Source: Elysia chlorotica
Lineage: Eukaryota; Mollusca; Gastropoda; Plakobranchidae
Direction of reading: 5' to 3'
Assembly (NCBI GenBank): GCA_003991915.1
Contig: RQTK01000211.1
Location: 459,926-523,925, forward strand
Length of the DNA: 64,000 bases
Below the pieces are notes generated by a model, which worked only from the letters and a program-made list of their open reading frames with translations, searched no databases and was not told the origin of the DNA. The position numbers and the translations under genes are program-made. Each line of letters opens with the position of its first letter. Positions within the stretch are counted from its first letter, which is position 1. This document shows, in pieces, positions 25,823 through 38,440 of this stretch.

Positions 25823-25880
<58 letters not shown>

Positions 25881-28179
25881 GAGTACGGTAGCACTGGGGT
25901 TAGATCGTCGGCTTCCGAAGCCGGAGGTTTTGGTTCAACCCTGCTCTGGCTGCCCCCCCTTCCCCAAAGGTCAAGCTGATATTTAATGTAAACCATCAAA
26001 TCCCAAGGATACAGCTCTGGGGACCGGCCATCCTATACACACTTTATTAAGACCAGGAGAAGTTAAACTAGGAAAAAATTTTGCAAGAAGAGGAGACAGA
26101 TAGATGGAGGGACTAGTACCCTAGGATGTCGACGGCATGAAAATCAAATTAATTTGTTATTCACACATAGAGAAACCTCACAAGTAAATCAACCTGAATG
26201 AAAAGTTTATTGAGGCATAATAATAAGAATAGTGACCCCTCAAATCAAATTTTTTTTTTTTTTTCATTCATGACTGGATGCATGTAAGATGACAAAAGTT
26301 TAAATCACGACATATTTGAGGCAATAAGAGAATCTTAACATTTGGAGTAATTTAATTTTAGAGTTTGAAAAAAAAAACACCCACCAAATGCTCCTCAAGT
26401 GGTTTAAAGAACAGTAACTCTATCATTTCTAGAACCAGAAATCATGTAAAAAGTGCACAAAGAATATTTTTTTTTTATGTTCGGGGAGTTCTAGATCAAA
26501 ACTGGTTGTCTGGATATTTCACATATTATGTCAAACCAATGATACACTCACATGGGTCAGGTGAATATCCTATGGTGCAGTCTGCGCTCAAGCTTATTGT
26601 TTAAAAAGATCCAAAAGAGAAACAAACAAAAAATATGAAGAAATTTTAAAGTAACAGGATGGGTAATTATTGGAGATGTTGTGCTCTATAAACTATAAAA
26701 CCCTCTATTTGGGCTATCATAAATAAAATTCATTGACCTCTGCTGAATAATTTTATGCTCAGTTATAAAAAAACAAAAAACAAAACATGTGACTAACTTA
26801 CCTCTACAAAGTTTGTGTGTTTTGTATCTCTCACAGTAACAACAGCATGGACTTCTTCAATCAATTTCTGCTTCTCATCATCGTCGAAATGCATGTACCA
26901 TTTTGCAAGTCTGGTTTTACCTGCTCTGTTCTGTATTAATATGAAGCGAATCTAGGGACAGGAAAAAAAAAGAAATAAAATAGCCCAAAACATAATAATT
27001 TCATTCTGAATCTTCACTTGATTCATACTTAGATAGGGCCGTATAAGTCGAAAGTTGAATTTGAAGTTCGTTATACATTTCCTTAGTACTTAGGTTTATA
27101 TTTAAAAAAGGATAGAACATTGATATTGATACATTTGATAATTTATCAAAAGCATGTTTTTTTTATATTATTACAAGAAAAAAATTCTCTTATTCACAGT
27201 TCTGTTTTAAAGATTAGATTTGCTTAAGAGGACCACTTTGCTTAAACTGAATCTAAATTTGAAATCTTCTGTTTGTGTAAAGGCCTTCTAAAGCCGTGCA
27301 GCCAGTTTGTGGATGGACACCAAGCCTGCATTACGAGTGACTTTGGGTAAATTTACTGGAAAAGCCTGCAACCCATGGCAGATTTTTTTTCTTAGTTACC
27401 ATTATCGTACCACTGCAGGCCTGCTTTTTATACAGATTAATACCACACAAAAAAAAAAGGAAAAATAGGAAACCTTAATGGAAACAATCATTGCACTTTT
27501 GCAAGTTTTCAATATGTTCATGATAGGCAAAATTCTGGAAAGTGTTTTTGATAACTGAGGATAAAGTTGAGAGCTGACATACTATGATACTTCTCCTCTT
27601 CTTTTAAAAAGGCCACTTTTTGTGACAAACCCTGCACCAAAAGTACTATTAATATGAATATATACCCATAAAAGGCTATAAATAAATAACGCCAACCCCC
27701 GAAAAAAACCCAGTTGTACTTGTATTGGTATTGTGTTTTACATTAGGCTATATAGGCTATTGTTCAACGGTGAACTAGGCCTAGATCTAGATTTGATGTC
27801 AGTTGTTTGTTAGATTGAGTCATTGAATACCTGAGGATATTCAGTTTTCCTTTTCTTCAATAGATTGAAATTTAGTTGCTTTTCAATGTCTTGTATGGAT
27901 GTATAAAGGAGAAATTTAAGTTAAAACCTGATCGACAAACAAAGCCACCTGTCTGTAAATTATTTTTTCCTTTATTGTCAGCTGAGTTGTAATAAATGAA
28001 GATCTAAATCTAAACCTGGTCTGTCGATCAGAGTGTGAAATTTATAGAATCTTGATCTCTAGATCTACATAAATGAGAATCCAAATAAATGTAATCTAGA
28101 AAGTCTAGATCTAGATCTAATTAGATCTAGATCTAATACCATGTCAGAATTATCGCTGAGTGATAGTGATACTTACCAT
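22139..28179 (-). CDS. AP2S1: AP-2 complex sigma subunit, with one exon present twice
   Basis: Small subunit of the AP-2 clathrin adaptor, which sorts cargo at the plasma membrane. Minus-strand exons: 28177-28179 (ATG only, followed by a perfect GTAAGT donor), 26802-26951 (50 codons, [19 protein letters not shown]), one of 24447-24620 or 23175-23348 (58 codons, [20 protein letters not shown]), and 22139-22240 (33 codons, ends [11 protein letters not shown], stop TAG). Using one copy of the 58-codon exon gives exactly 142 residues, the length of vertebrate AP2S1. Using both stays in frame but gives 200. The start is inferred from that length and from the ATG-only first exon known in vertebrate AP2S1; a weaker ATG|GTAACT exists at 27396-27404. 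The gene is divergent from POLR1C. Confidence 0.95.
23067..24338. repeat. Tandem duplication, unit 1 (1272 bp), carries AP2S1 exon copy
   Basis: Begins AGTAATAACTATATTTTT and ends TCAAGTGATTACAA. The same start and end words recur in unit 2, which follows with no spacer. It contains the AP2S1 exon 23175-23348, a shared intronic block, a GA/AC dinucleotide patch and a TAGATCTAGA patch. It is about 100 bases longer than unit 2, mainly from extra sequence around 23967-24060. Confidence 0.95.
24339..25514. repeat. Tandem duplication, unit 2 (1176 bp), carries AP2S1 exon copy
   Basis: Direct head-to-tail copy of 23067-24338. The coding exon 24447-24620 differs from 23175-23348 at one base (23310 A versus 24582 G), a silent Gly GGT/GGC change on the minus strand. 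Intron parts differ by scattered substitutions and several indels. Both exon copies keep the CAG acceptor and a GTGGGT donor. Confidence 0.95.
25723..25780. repeat. Inverted repeat, 18-bp arms, 22-base loop
   Basis: Left arm 25723-25740 (CACCTGTCCATGGCGACC) and right arm 25763-25780 pair at 16 of 18 positions. It sits in the first half of AP2S1 intron sequence, just beyond unit 2 of the duplication. It could be a foldback remnant. Confidence 0.7.
25829..25876. repeat. (GA)n microsatellite
   Basis: Pure GA dinucleotides directly in front of the tRNA-like SINE head at 25880. Confidence 0.97.
25880..25960 (+). mobile_element. tRNA-like SINE head (Arg-CCG-like)
   Basis: GGTAGC and GCTGCC pair as an acceptor stem. 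An A-box-like TGGGGTTAGATCG is followed by a five-pair anticodon stem around the seven-base loop TTCCGAA, which would read CCG, and a B-box-like GGTTCAACCC. The T-stem is poor and the 3' side runs into C-rich sequence, so it is more likely a SINE head or pseudo-tRNA than a working tRNA gene. Confidence 0.55.
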
Positions 28180-28204
28180 GATTATTAGATCTAGATCTAG
28201 ATAA
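28103..28204. repeat. TAGATC hexamer cluster at the AP2S1 start
   Basis: Two patches of TCTAGATC repeats, 28103-28136 and 28186-28204. The second lies directly upstream of the predicted AP2S1 ATG, so the AP2S1 5' UTR would begin inside it. The word is palindromic at each phase. Confidence 0.9.
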
Positions 28205-29939
28205 TGTAGTTTTGCAATTTAAGTGTAGATTAGTACGTTTTGGAATACTTTCAGCTGTCCCAGAATTTATATGACAGATTCCCTTTTCAACAAGTAGAAA
28301 TCTAGGAAAAATAGATGAGTAAATTATGCGAATATGATCGTAAAGAGGTCTGACTGTTGAGTGTTGATAAAACTATTGGCAGTGTTTCACCCCTCCCACT
28401 TCACATTATGTTTCCGGCGAGTTGAACGCGCCTAATGGGTTGGATAAAAAATAGTTAGATTTTTATCTATTTAGAAAACAGCTTGCGTATTTATTTTAAA
28501 ATTCGATAGACACTAAGGAAGATTCAGTAAGATTTTATTAGTTGTAATATAGAGTTTGATATCCAAATCAAGATTAATGACTTACGAAATGAATTTAACA
28601 TATTTATTAAATTATTCTTTTCCAGTCCATTATTTTTTTTTCGCTTATAAAGGGAAACCACTCTAATATAGTTTGAAACCAGTGCCTGGGTCCAAAATGA
28701 AAATGAAAATAACGTTAACGTGAAAATCACAATTCATGAAGGCATGGATAATATGTCAATGAAATAAGAATAGTTGAGGGTATGAGAAGCAAAAACCTCT
28801 TAGCGACATTTTCATCTTGAGTGACTAAGGTACCAAAGACGAAATTATACGACTCCAGATTTATAATGAGAATTTAAGGTTTTAAAAGACACTCTCTTTA
28901 GAGCAACGTAGATCTAGATCTAGAATCTAGATCTAGATCTTATCTAATTGTTACATTATAGATAGATAGATCTACATCTAGCTGTTATAATGTTTTATGG
29001 TAGTGATAGGGGTGGTAGTGGGGGTGGTAGCATTAATGACATGGGTGTTAATAAATAGGATAACGATAATCATAATGGAAAAATAAGCAGCAGGGATAAT
29101 TAAAAAAAAAAAAAAACGTAACTTGCGCTGAGGTAGTAGGAATGGCTATGGTGGGTAGGTGGCGATCGTAGGAGCTGCTATAGCCACGGCAATATTGGGG
29201 GAAGAATACTAAATTAAAATACCAATAGGGTAAAACCCCCGGTTTTAACTATGCAGCCATATCAGGTGCACCTACTTCTTCAATCTCCTGCCTCACTCAT
29301 AAAAAAAAATAAAAAAATTAAATGTATTAAACCTAACCTTACCCTTCCCCCCAGCGTAGAAGGGAAGGTTTGTCTTATCTGTCTCAACCTATCCCCCCTT
29401 TCCACTTTAGAACCTCAAAAATTAGGGAACCCCATACACAAGAGGACCAGCCTCGTAGTAATAGAATGAACCAGCATATGATCTATCATGTCTTGCCTTC
29501 CTCCTGATCTTTTGTCTTCTGTCAACGCCGCCTGTCGCCGTATAGGATCCTAGGAGACGTTAAACCCGGAGAGAGGGAGAGAATTCTCTCCCTCCCTCTA
29601 TAGAGAAGTAGCTGTTATAACCACTGCACAATTCAATGCTAGCCTAAATTCGATACATCAAAAAGAAGTGAAACAAATGTATGCATCCCACAGCCTTGTT
29701 CAGAGACGTACAAAAATGATACCAAAACTTTAATTTTTTTTTCTAATTTCAAAAACTGATTACTTGACTTGAAATTTATTAGTGAATGTTAAAGCTTTTT
29801 TTTTTATTTCTGCTCTTGAAAGGGTGATCCAGACCGTGCTGTAAGAATCAATTCAATGCTGCACTGCTGTGAGATTAATATTTCGAGGCAAAAAAAAAAA
29901 TTGTTAAATAATTAAATCTGGTAGATTGAAACATCAAAC
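28180..29939. other. Shared upstream region of AP2S1 (-) and POLR1C (+)
   Basis: The 1760 bases between two divergent start codons, so it should hold both promoters and 5' UTRs. No clear TATA box or initiator could be assigned. It contains TAGATC clusters (28186-28204, 28909-28940), C-rich pyrimidine stretches near 29340-29400 and a SINE-tail-like GGAGACGTTAAACCC near 29553. No conserved open frame recognised. Confidence 0.6.
28909..28940. repeat. TAGATC hexamer cluster
   Basis: TAGATCTAGATCTAGA type repeat, with a further GATAGATAGATCTACATC just downstream. Same word as at 28103-28204 and, in shorter form, at 24241, 25418, 27781 and 40917. Confidence 0.9.
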
Positions 29940-32900
29940 ATGAGCCACATAAAAGATATTCGACAGAAAGTTCATCTCACTGAGCATACTGTCTTCAATG
30001 TAAGTAAAGCTTCCAAAGATCAGTACGTTTTTAATTTTATGTATTTTTCTAATTAAAAATACACACATTTTTTGTTTTTGTCTATTAATTGAATACTAAT
30101 CTGTATAATGACCATCAGGATTTTTCTACAAGAATTCGAAAAGGAATTATTTGCTAAGACTATTTTTTCCACTTTTTTTTCTCTGAATGAGTTTGAGTTC
30201 TTAATTTAGTCGCGTTTTCCTTTAATTGGTGGTATGTCATTAAGCACAAGAGACCAGAGTGTTACTTCTACTTCTAGTATAGAATCGTATCATTTACCAT
30301 TAATTTTTTACCGTCTTTTATTTAACAATTCATATTTTCATTGTAATTTGTTTTGTCTACAAGTATGACATATTATCATATAGATTCTTTTTTTTTTGGT
30401 TTAACATTTTACTGTAGGTAACAACTGGATTGTGTTTCAGAATTTGACCCCAACATATTTCATTATAATTAATAACCCTGAGGAACTTGAAGATTGCCTA
30501 ATTTATTTTTTTTTAAAGCATGGTATAAATTAAATATTCAGTTATAACATACTTTATTAAAATTTCAGTTATAACAGACTTCGTTTTGAATGCTATGATA
30601 GAACACTGGAAGCGCAGTTATAGCTTTGTACACTATTTTGTTTCAAATGAAAGGTAAACAGCACAAATTTTCCTGGAACCTACACTGATTTTGACGACAT
30701 GTGGAGCCAGGAGAGGTTTGAGGAGGTACTTCTTAGCAAATTTGTTTGTATCTATATATACATTTCACAGCATTATTTCCAACTTGTGACTTTAGTCATT
30801 AATTTGAGCGTTTTTGGAATGAAGGAAACATCTTATCAAGGCAAAAGTCTGATGCCAAAGAAAATATTAGTATCAGCATTTATTCGTTTAACAACCAAAA
30901 CTGTTGTAATAACAAGAGGTTTTAAAATCCCAACTTTTCTTCCTATGATTTATTTTGATGGTAATGAGAAGCCAAACCAGTATACCCTGCTCATAAAAAG
31001 AAGTTTGAGAATAGATCTACACCCAACATTTTTTTAAATATTAGAAAAGCATGGCATTCCAGCAACTTGAGCCTGTTCTATAAAAAAAAGATATTTGAGG
31101 CCATCAAAAAGGTTCATTGTCATAATTTCCACAGAGGTTCCAGATTGACATCATCAAAATGTCTGACACAGATATGGAGTTTGATATGGTTGGAGTTGAC
31201 GCTGCCATTGCTAATGCTGTGAGAAGGGTGTTGCTGGCAGAGGTAGTATTTAATTTTATTTCTGATTTTTTTTTTTTTAACTGTGAGTAAATTGCTTCCA
31301 TATTTCTAGATTTGCAGTTATTATTAGTTGATCCTTACAAAATTCTTAAGTATCATATTGCAATAGCAGACCTGCCACCCATTCCATTTTTTTTCTCAAA
31401 AATTGAACGTATCCATTCCGTCTTTTGTTGGAACATTCCAAGGTGGGGGTTTTTTTCGTAACCATAATAGGAATTTTTGTTTTGTGCCAGGAGGATCGGG
31501 GCAAAAAATTGTTTTGGGTAACTATTACTTTTTCGCCTATAGGCGGATACTACGTCGAATCCATTTATCGTTATTTAAGTCATATAATAGTTAAATACTG
31601 AATACTATAGCAGTAATAATTGTTGTTGCGTAGTAATGAAAACTTTCCATCTAGTAAACTTCAATAATTGGAGGTAGTTTTGTGAAAAAGAATAATCATT
31701 ATGAACCAAAGCCAATATTCATTATTATAGTCTAGTCTTTACGCACCCTGTTACTCAGTGTTAGTCACAATAAAATAATCTTAATGGTTCTCCTTGTAAT
31801 AGCTTCCTGCTAACTCCAACTCATTCATCACTTTCTCTGTTTCATTCGATCTGTGTGGTAATTACCACAGATCCTCTTCATGTCTTTTGTGATTCCATCC
31901 AATTTCTTTACAAATAAGAGGTAACTGAAGGATATTTGTGTGTATAATAAAATTATTTTGGTCGTGATATCCTAGTTCCTGGACATGGATCTTTTAAACC
32001 ACTGTATATACCCTTTACTTTTAACCAATCTTTTTATGCACACTTTGTATGCTTGTACCGCCCAGAGAGATAAAGTAGTCACCATTGCTACAAGTATAAT
32101 ATATCAACTGTCTTAGGACGTCATGGGCTTAATATAGCCTTTACTGTTGTGACGTGTCGTATAAACATACTCACTCTTAGTCTTGCGCACTCACCCAAGT
32201 CACAGTATTTTTCTTCCAGCTTATCCTATAGCTATTTTAATGACCGGTAAATTTGTTGATTGTCATTATTCCAGATCCCCACAATGGCAATAGAGTCTGT
32301 GGCTATATTGAACAATACTTCAATCATTCAAGATGAGGTACTAGCTCACAGATTGGGACTTATTCCTATTAAAGCTGATGCAAGGATGTTTGAATACAAA
32401 CAGAAAGGTAACTAGTGATAAGAAAACTAAGACTTTGATCCCTAAAGACATTATTTTTAAAATAGATAATATTGTTTTGTTGAATAATTTTTTGTTAATT
32501 TTCAGTACTGACATACATGCATATTTACATTGGCGAATTTGGGTTTCTTGAAGTTTTTTTAAAACTGTAAATCTAGCACAGACAAATGTGTTAGAAAATT
32601 AAGTTAATCAACATTATTATGTATCTCTTTTTAATACTACAACTAAATATAATTCCTAAATTGTCACTTTATTTACTCACAGATGCTGAGGAACCTACAA
32701 GTGAAGATACCCTCCAATTTTCACTAAAGATCAAATGTACAAGAAACAATGTTAGTTCAGATGCCACAGACCCCAATGTTCTTTACAAAAATCATAAAGG
32801 TAAAAAGGTTGAGAATTATTTACTCTTTAATTCCATTGATTTAAAGAATGGTCTTGAAATATCACCAAACGTGATATTTGTGGATTTAGAAGCAAGGAAT

Positions 32901-35900
32901 GTAGCTCTAGTTTGTTTATTTGTCCCAATACCGATCTCTCCATCTTCACACCCAGTCCTCGGCTATCACAAAAAATCTGGTTCTAGATCTATGTATTATA
33001 GCTTTATGCTACACTGTATCCAAATGATCAGTATATTGGAGATCAAACTCTGAAACGGTATATCTAATCTATATTTAAATTTTACCAGTGCGCCCACCAA
33101 TGCTGTCTATGGGTATTAAGGGAGATCCTATACAGTACGTGATACAAGGGACTTGTCTGAGTATTGTGCTTAACACCGATCCAACCTGGAAGAAAAATTT
33201 TCTGCAGATAAAATGAAGCTCAAACCAACGATCTTCTTAACATGAATGCATGCTTTACCTTTGGACCGCCAGTTGTTTTTTTTTTTATCCATGGCAAACT
33301 CTTAATAACACAAGATCAACATGTAGGGATGGTTAGTATTTTGCCATGTAATGGGCACAATTGATAGAACAAGATTGAATCTCTTGTACTGCTTTGATAC
33401 ATACATTTCATCAGGCTAAAACAAGTTTTGTTGTTGCTCTTTTACTGTAAATTGTGGACTAATAGTAATACACATGAGAATCAATGCATGTGTTACAGTG
33501 CTTTTAGCACCTAAGTTTTGTTTTAAAGACCAGTCTAAGTAATTAAAGTATTTCAGTGTTTAATGGGGTTCACCAATTTGTTGTTCTTTAGACAAAAAAA
33601 GGTCTAGAATTTTTCTTTTTGATGGAGGGGGGGGGGGTTGTTTTTTAATTTTTTAATCTAGTTAAAGGCTACTTTGTTTAAGACGTCCTGTATCAATTGT
33701 GTTGAATATGAGTCACGTGGTAGCATGTAAGTTTTCTGTCAAAGTGTAAAAATATTGTGTTATAGGTCCCTATAATAAACTAGTTGGTAATGACGGACTT
33801 CAAAAAAAACAAAATTTTTGTTTATTGGTGATCATCAGGGCGCTCAATGAGTTTGTAATTGTCACTATGCTTTTTTATTAATAGATAATGGTTTTACGTC
33901 ACAAATACTTTCCACTCCTAGAATCGTAATTTGTTTTGATGGCTATGCAATATTCTAACGAATAACTTTGTAAGTTAAAGGTTGAACAAGGTCTGTTTTG
34001 TTGTTTGTCATTCTTCTTTACCTGTCACCTCTTTTGGAGTTGGAGCAATAGATCACCATCTTTCTCTTCTGAACAAAACTGCCAAACTTCATTTATATAC
34101 TTAAATTATAATTGGTCAAGCGATTGACTTAAAATGTTTTATGACTTCAAGCCAGCTGAATTTTTAAAATAATTTTACATAGAAGTAGTTCAAATTTTTT
34201 GAGAAATCAGATGGTTATCACTATGATCCTTTTTTTTTTTTTCAGTGTACACAAAAGATATGGAATGGATACCTCTGCCAGGCCAAGAACATTTGGTAAT
34301 GTCTTTAAATCTCAATATTTAAAAGAAAATTTATAAATAAATTATTAATAGTTATTATTTTTATTGGAGATGGCTATTTCTGTTCCTTGTGGTGTTTTTT
34401 TGTTTTTTTTGTGTTTTTTTTCTTTTTTCATTTTATAATAGAATAATAAGTCTATAAATATGAATTAAAATATGCTTTATTTGATAAGATTAAGAATTCA
34501 TGATATATTTTTGATATTATAGCTCTCCAGAAAGATTGCAACTGTCTTTCTTTTTTTCTTTTGTTTGTTTTATCACCTTTGGCCAATATCTTTATAGTTA
34601 ATCATATGTACAAAGTAGTTCGATTAATCACACAAACAAAAAACAACTTCAAAGCTTCTTTTTTTTTACCCATTTTTATTGTTCAGAAACCTAATAGTTA
34701 TTATTTTCTGTTTTCTACAGTCTATTTCCCCTACTGTGCTGTCATAATCTTTTGATATGGTATTTTGTTTTGCAGAAAGCTAAAGGGATTCGACCAGTTC
34801 ACGAAGACATTTTGATCACAACAATGAGACCAGGGCATGTGCGTACTAAATAAAAAGTGAATTGTGAAAGTCAAATCATGAGTAGGCATGCACCAAGCTG
34901 CAGACATTATGTTAAGAAATAAGGGAATGCCAAAGAATTACATTAATATTAAAAATGGGTTTTTAAACTTTTGTTTTTCAGATATTTTTTACTTAGTGTA
35001 GAAATAGTATACCAAATATTTCATTGGTTTTGAATTGTCCATCGGTCAAAATTCTTCAATATCTTTTTTGTTATATTTTAATGTTGCCTGTATGAATTTT
35101 ATCTCTGCTCTTCCTCTATTTTAGGAACTCGTCATGGACTTGTACTGTGTGAAAGGAATTGGAAAAGACCATGCTAAATTTTCTCCTGTTGGTATGTATT
35201 AGACCTTATTTCCATACATATTAGCCTGTTGACGGTAAAATTCATCAGAAAGAAAACTATTAAATCACTGTTTATAAAGAATAAATACAAAGCTTCATAA
35301 GTTTAGTCATGGTCTGCTACTGGTCTTAAATGTAGTACTTTTATTTATCGTCGTGCCTCTGGATTGAACTTCAGAGGGAGTAGTTTGAAGTCTAATCACA
35401 TTGCATATGGTCTTTTTTTTCCATTGGTGTTAAAAACTGTGCCCTCACTAGATCCCCCTACTATAATTACTTTTTTTTTATAAATCTTTTAGCCACAGCA
35501 TCATACCGGCTTCTCCCTGAAATTCGTCTTCTAAGAGAATTCTATGGAGAGGAAGCAGAGCTGTTACAGAAGAGTTTCTCACCAGGAGTTATCAAACTGG
35601 TGGAAACCTCTGATGGTAATTTGAGCTTTAGTGTTTCTTTAGAACATCATTTTCTTGTGGTTTATTCATTTTGATTATTGATGATATAAAAGGTTGGCTT
35701 ACTTATTGTGCAGTAAGTATTTAATCAGAAGTAACAAGGAAGAGTACAGCATTAGAAGTGTGGAGTTTGCAGCTTTTTTGGTTTTATTTTCTTTGGTTTG
35801 CAGTAAAGCTTCAATTGTTCATATCATGACACTTTTCATTCCACAGCTTTTTATATATATTTACATCCTAAGGAGAGACCTTCAACTGATGAAAAGTGAA

Positions 35901-36878
35901 ATAAATAGCACTATGTAGCTGTTAATACTTTTAATATCTCTCAGTTTTGCTATTATCACCCATCTTGTCATCAATTTCAACCCTTTGAACAAAATTAAGC
36001 CAAAGTAATGTGCAATTAGTTTATTTGTTTTTCGATCATTGATCTGAAATATATGAAAGTTTTTTATTTCCTTGCCTTTTAAACATTTTTATTTCAATTT
36101 ATCCTTTATTTGTTTGTAGACTTGTATGTGTTAAGAAATTGTCGTGAATTTCTAAATTTGCCCTTGTGTTCACTTCTCTTTTTTTTTCCTTTGGGAACAC
36201 AGGTCAGAAGATGGCAAAAGTAGCCAATGCACGCCTAGATACCTGCAGTCGTAATGTTTTTCGACATGATGAGTTGAAAGATGATGTATCACTTCTTCGT
36301 GTCAGGGATCACTTTATTTGTAAGAACTGCCGTCTTTGCACATCCCCTACAATTCCTCTTATGTTTATTTGTGTTTTAATTATTGGTCTATACTTTAATA
36401 TAGCTTCTTCAATCAATTAAACCAGTTTATTGCCATTTGTAATTTATATCAGAAAATCAGTTTTCAAAATATATACCCACTTCTTGAATCAATCCAGGTT
36501 ATTGTATTTGTAATGGATTTTGAAACCTGTATATACAAATGTAATATTATTTGGAGGATTTGTATTGTTGCAGCTGAATCTATCATTTTCATTACTATTT
36601 CTGCCATAAGTTTAAATAGAGCTGTCACTTTTAACCTTTAATGATAGTTCAAATTCAGTTTATTGCTGCCGTGAGATATTCAGATATGACAAAGAAACTT
36701 ATTTTTATTGTTTCTTTCGCCTACAGTTTCAGTGGAATCAACAGGCATCTTACCACCTGATGTTTTGGTATCAGAAGCTATTAAAACCTTGATGGGAAAA
36801 TGTCAGAAGTTTCTTCACGAGCTTGACAGTGTCAATTTTGGAAAAGGCAAGCACAAGAAAGGTGGCAAGAAAACCTAG
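29940..36878 (+). CDS. POLR1C: RNA polymerase I/III subunit RPAC1, complete, 11 exons
   Basis: AC40/RPAC1 is the alpha-like subunit that, with RPAC2, nucleates assembly of RNA polymerases I and III in the nucleus. Exons: 29940-29999, 30654-30725, 31135-31242, 32275-32407, 32683-32799, 34246-34295, 34776-34838, 35125-35191, 35493-35615, 36203-36319, 36727-36878 (TAG). All phases join and give 353 residues (human 346). Diagnostic stretches: [98 protein letters not shown], and [19 protein letters not shown]. The start gives a short N-terminus ([20 protein letters not shown]) in line with the family. The C-terminus ends in a Lys/Gly-rich tail ([12 protein letters not shown]) that human POLR1C lacks. 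Confidence 0.96.
31848..31873. repeat. Short near-perfect palindrome
   Basis: GATCTGTG(TG)GTAA and TTACCACAGATC form 12-bp arms with a two-base bulge and no loop, in the POLR1C intron 31243-32274. Role unknown. Confidence 0.7.
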
Positions 36879-36916
36879 GACTTTTGTTAAGATTTATTGT
36901 TTTGATTTATAGTGAT

Positions 36917-36922
36917 AATAAA
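36917..36922 (+). terminator. POLR1C polyadenylation signal
   Basis: Canonical AATAAA 39 bases after the stop codon, followed by an A run and a TG/T-rich stretch. A very short 3' UTR is predicted. Confidence 0.75.
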
Positions 36923-37585
36923 AAAAATTCTATGCTCTCTTAAACTGGTTTGAATATTTTTTATTTGCATTTATTTGTTTGGTGAAAGCTAATAGTGGTG
37001 TATAAAAGCTTGATCTTCTTTGTCATTGTTCCTGTTTTCATTCTATTCTTGTTGAACGTAGAACGAAAACTAGAAAATATTATAAACTAATTTTTAACAC
37101 TGAAAAAATTTAAGTGAACTTGAGGTTTCTTGCAAATATCTTGGTCAATTGGTGACAAAATGTTATTTAGGTGGAATAATAGGGGAGATTCTGCAATCTA
37201 CTTTGGACAGTAGAATAAATTGAAATGTCCACTTTGTTCATTTATTTTAAATCTTAGTTTAAGGGTTAAAGATGAAAACAAAATTCATTACAAAATTCTA
37301 CTACGACTTGCACCTGACAGTCATACTTTTTTCAATCTTTAGTGCACCGGATGGATTAGGTCTTACATGTACTTGATGGTGCTAGGCAATTGATTTTAGA
37401 GGCATAGTTTGAATAACAAATTTAGATAGCCGAAACAGATGGGCAACTTACAAAGACTGGAGCAATTTAGACTTTTTAAATTTTTAAGTTCTCCGAACAA
37501 AATATGAGTGGCATGCCATGATCACCTATGTCTGCTCTAGACCCGTTATTTGATGAACGAATAGTTTGAACAATCAGTGTAAAGG

Positions 37586-37640
37586 AGTTAAGTTGTTTAA
37601 CGTCCAACAACCACTATATAGGTTTTATTGTTGATGGGTC
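37586..37640 (-). mobile_element. SINE tail fragment, reverse orientation
   Basis: The minus strand reads GTTGTTGGACGTTAAAC, matching the tail of the copy at 48242-48404 (CTGTTGGACGTTAAACC). The body is not clearly recognisable. Confidence 0.5.
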
Positions 37641-38164
37641 CAAAGACTATATAAGTACTGCTGGTAACTTCTGAATTGAAAGACAACACTGGACTTATGA
37701 AATTTCAAATACTATTTTGCCACATAAGCATAATTATATAGGAAGTCGCATGCAGTACACACAAGCACATACAATGTAGATGTTATTGTTTTGATATACA
37801 TGCTTGTCTCACACATTGGATTGCAGAGGAGGTCAGGAGATATTCTGTATGACGAGGTTAATCTTAAATAGAACAAGTCAAGGATGCCCTATTTTGACTG
37901 GAATCAATCGTCTGAATCTCGACATGGGGATTTCATTTTTAGCAATTGTGAATATGATTCCAACCTCTCTTTCTATTTAGCATTGTGGCTCTGATTCAAA
38001 ACTGATTTGTAAATGCGAATATTCATTACCTGTAATTAAATTGCCAATAATTCCAATTCTGGTGCAGATTTGATTGGAAAAATTTAAGCTCCCTCCTACT
38101 TTAATGTCTCCTGGGTTTGAAGAGAGTTCATATATAATGGCGGAACTCCAGAGAAGAAAAACCA

Positions 38165-38300
38165 AGAATTTTGTCTGTTTCTTATATTATTTACTTACAC
38201 CGACCCAATGAATAAGAAAAAATGTAATCTTCAGAGCAGGGCTAGAACCCTGACTTCCTGTATCAAAAGTCAAGGTTTTACTTTAACCTCGACGCCAACA
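38165..38300 (-). mobile_element. SINE head fragment, reverse orientation
   Basis: On the minus strand a tRNA-like block with B-box-like GGTTCTAGCCC is followed by CATTGGGTCGGTGTAAG. This equals the head-to-core junction GGTTGGGTCTGTGTCAG of the copy at 54118-54375. Confidence 0.6.
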
Positions 38301-38384
38301 CACTCCCTTTTTGTGATTTATCGTCATGCTTAAGGATATTGCATCGTCAGATAATTAATTTTTGTGGAAGTAAATAATGATTAT

Positions 38385-38440
38385 ATTTATTTTTTAAAAA
38401 CGTCTTCTCCCGTAAGAGAATCTCAAAGTGCTTTACTTAG
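38385..38440 (-). mobile_element. SINE 3' tail fragment, reverse orientation
   Basis: The minus strand reads AAAGCACTTTGAGATTC, then TTACGGGAGAAGACG and an AAATAAATATAAT end. Same tail type as at 1806-1862. Confidence 0.5.

Noticed and set aside
25880-25960. Functional tRNA-Arg(CCG) gene
   Set aside because: The acceptor and anticodon stems pair, but the T-stem is poor and the sequence sits in repeat debris with a GA run in front; SINE head or pseudo-tRNA is more likely.
30699-31037. 112-codon open frame starting MWSQERFEE
   Set aside because: It is POLR1C exon 2 read through into its intron; the splice at 30725 to 31135 restores the conserved protein.
32619-33053. 144-codon open frame with [17 protein letters not shown]
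   Set aside because: Only the part 32683-32799 is POLR1C exon 5; the rest is intron on both sides.
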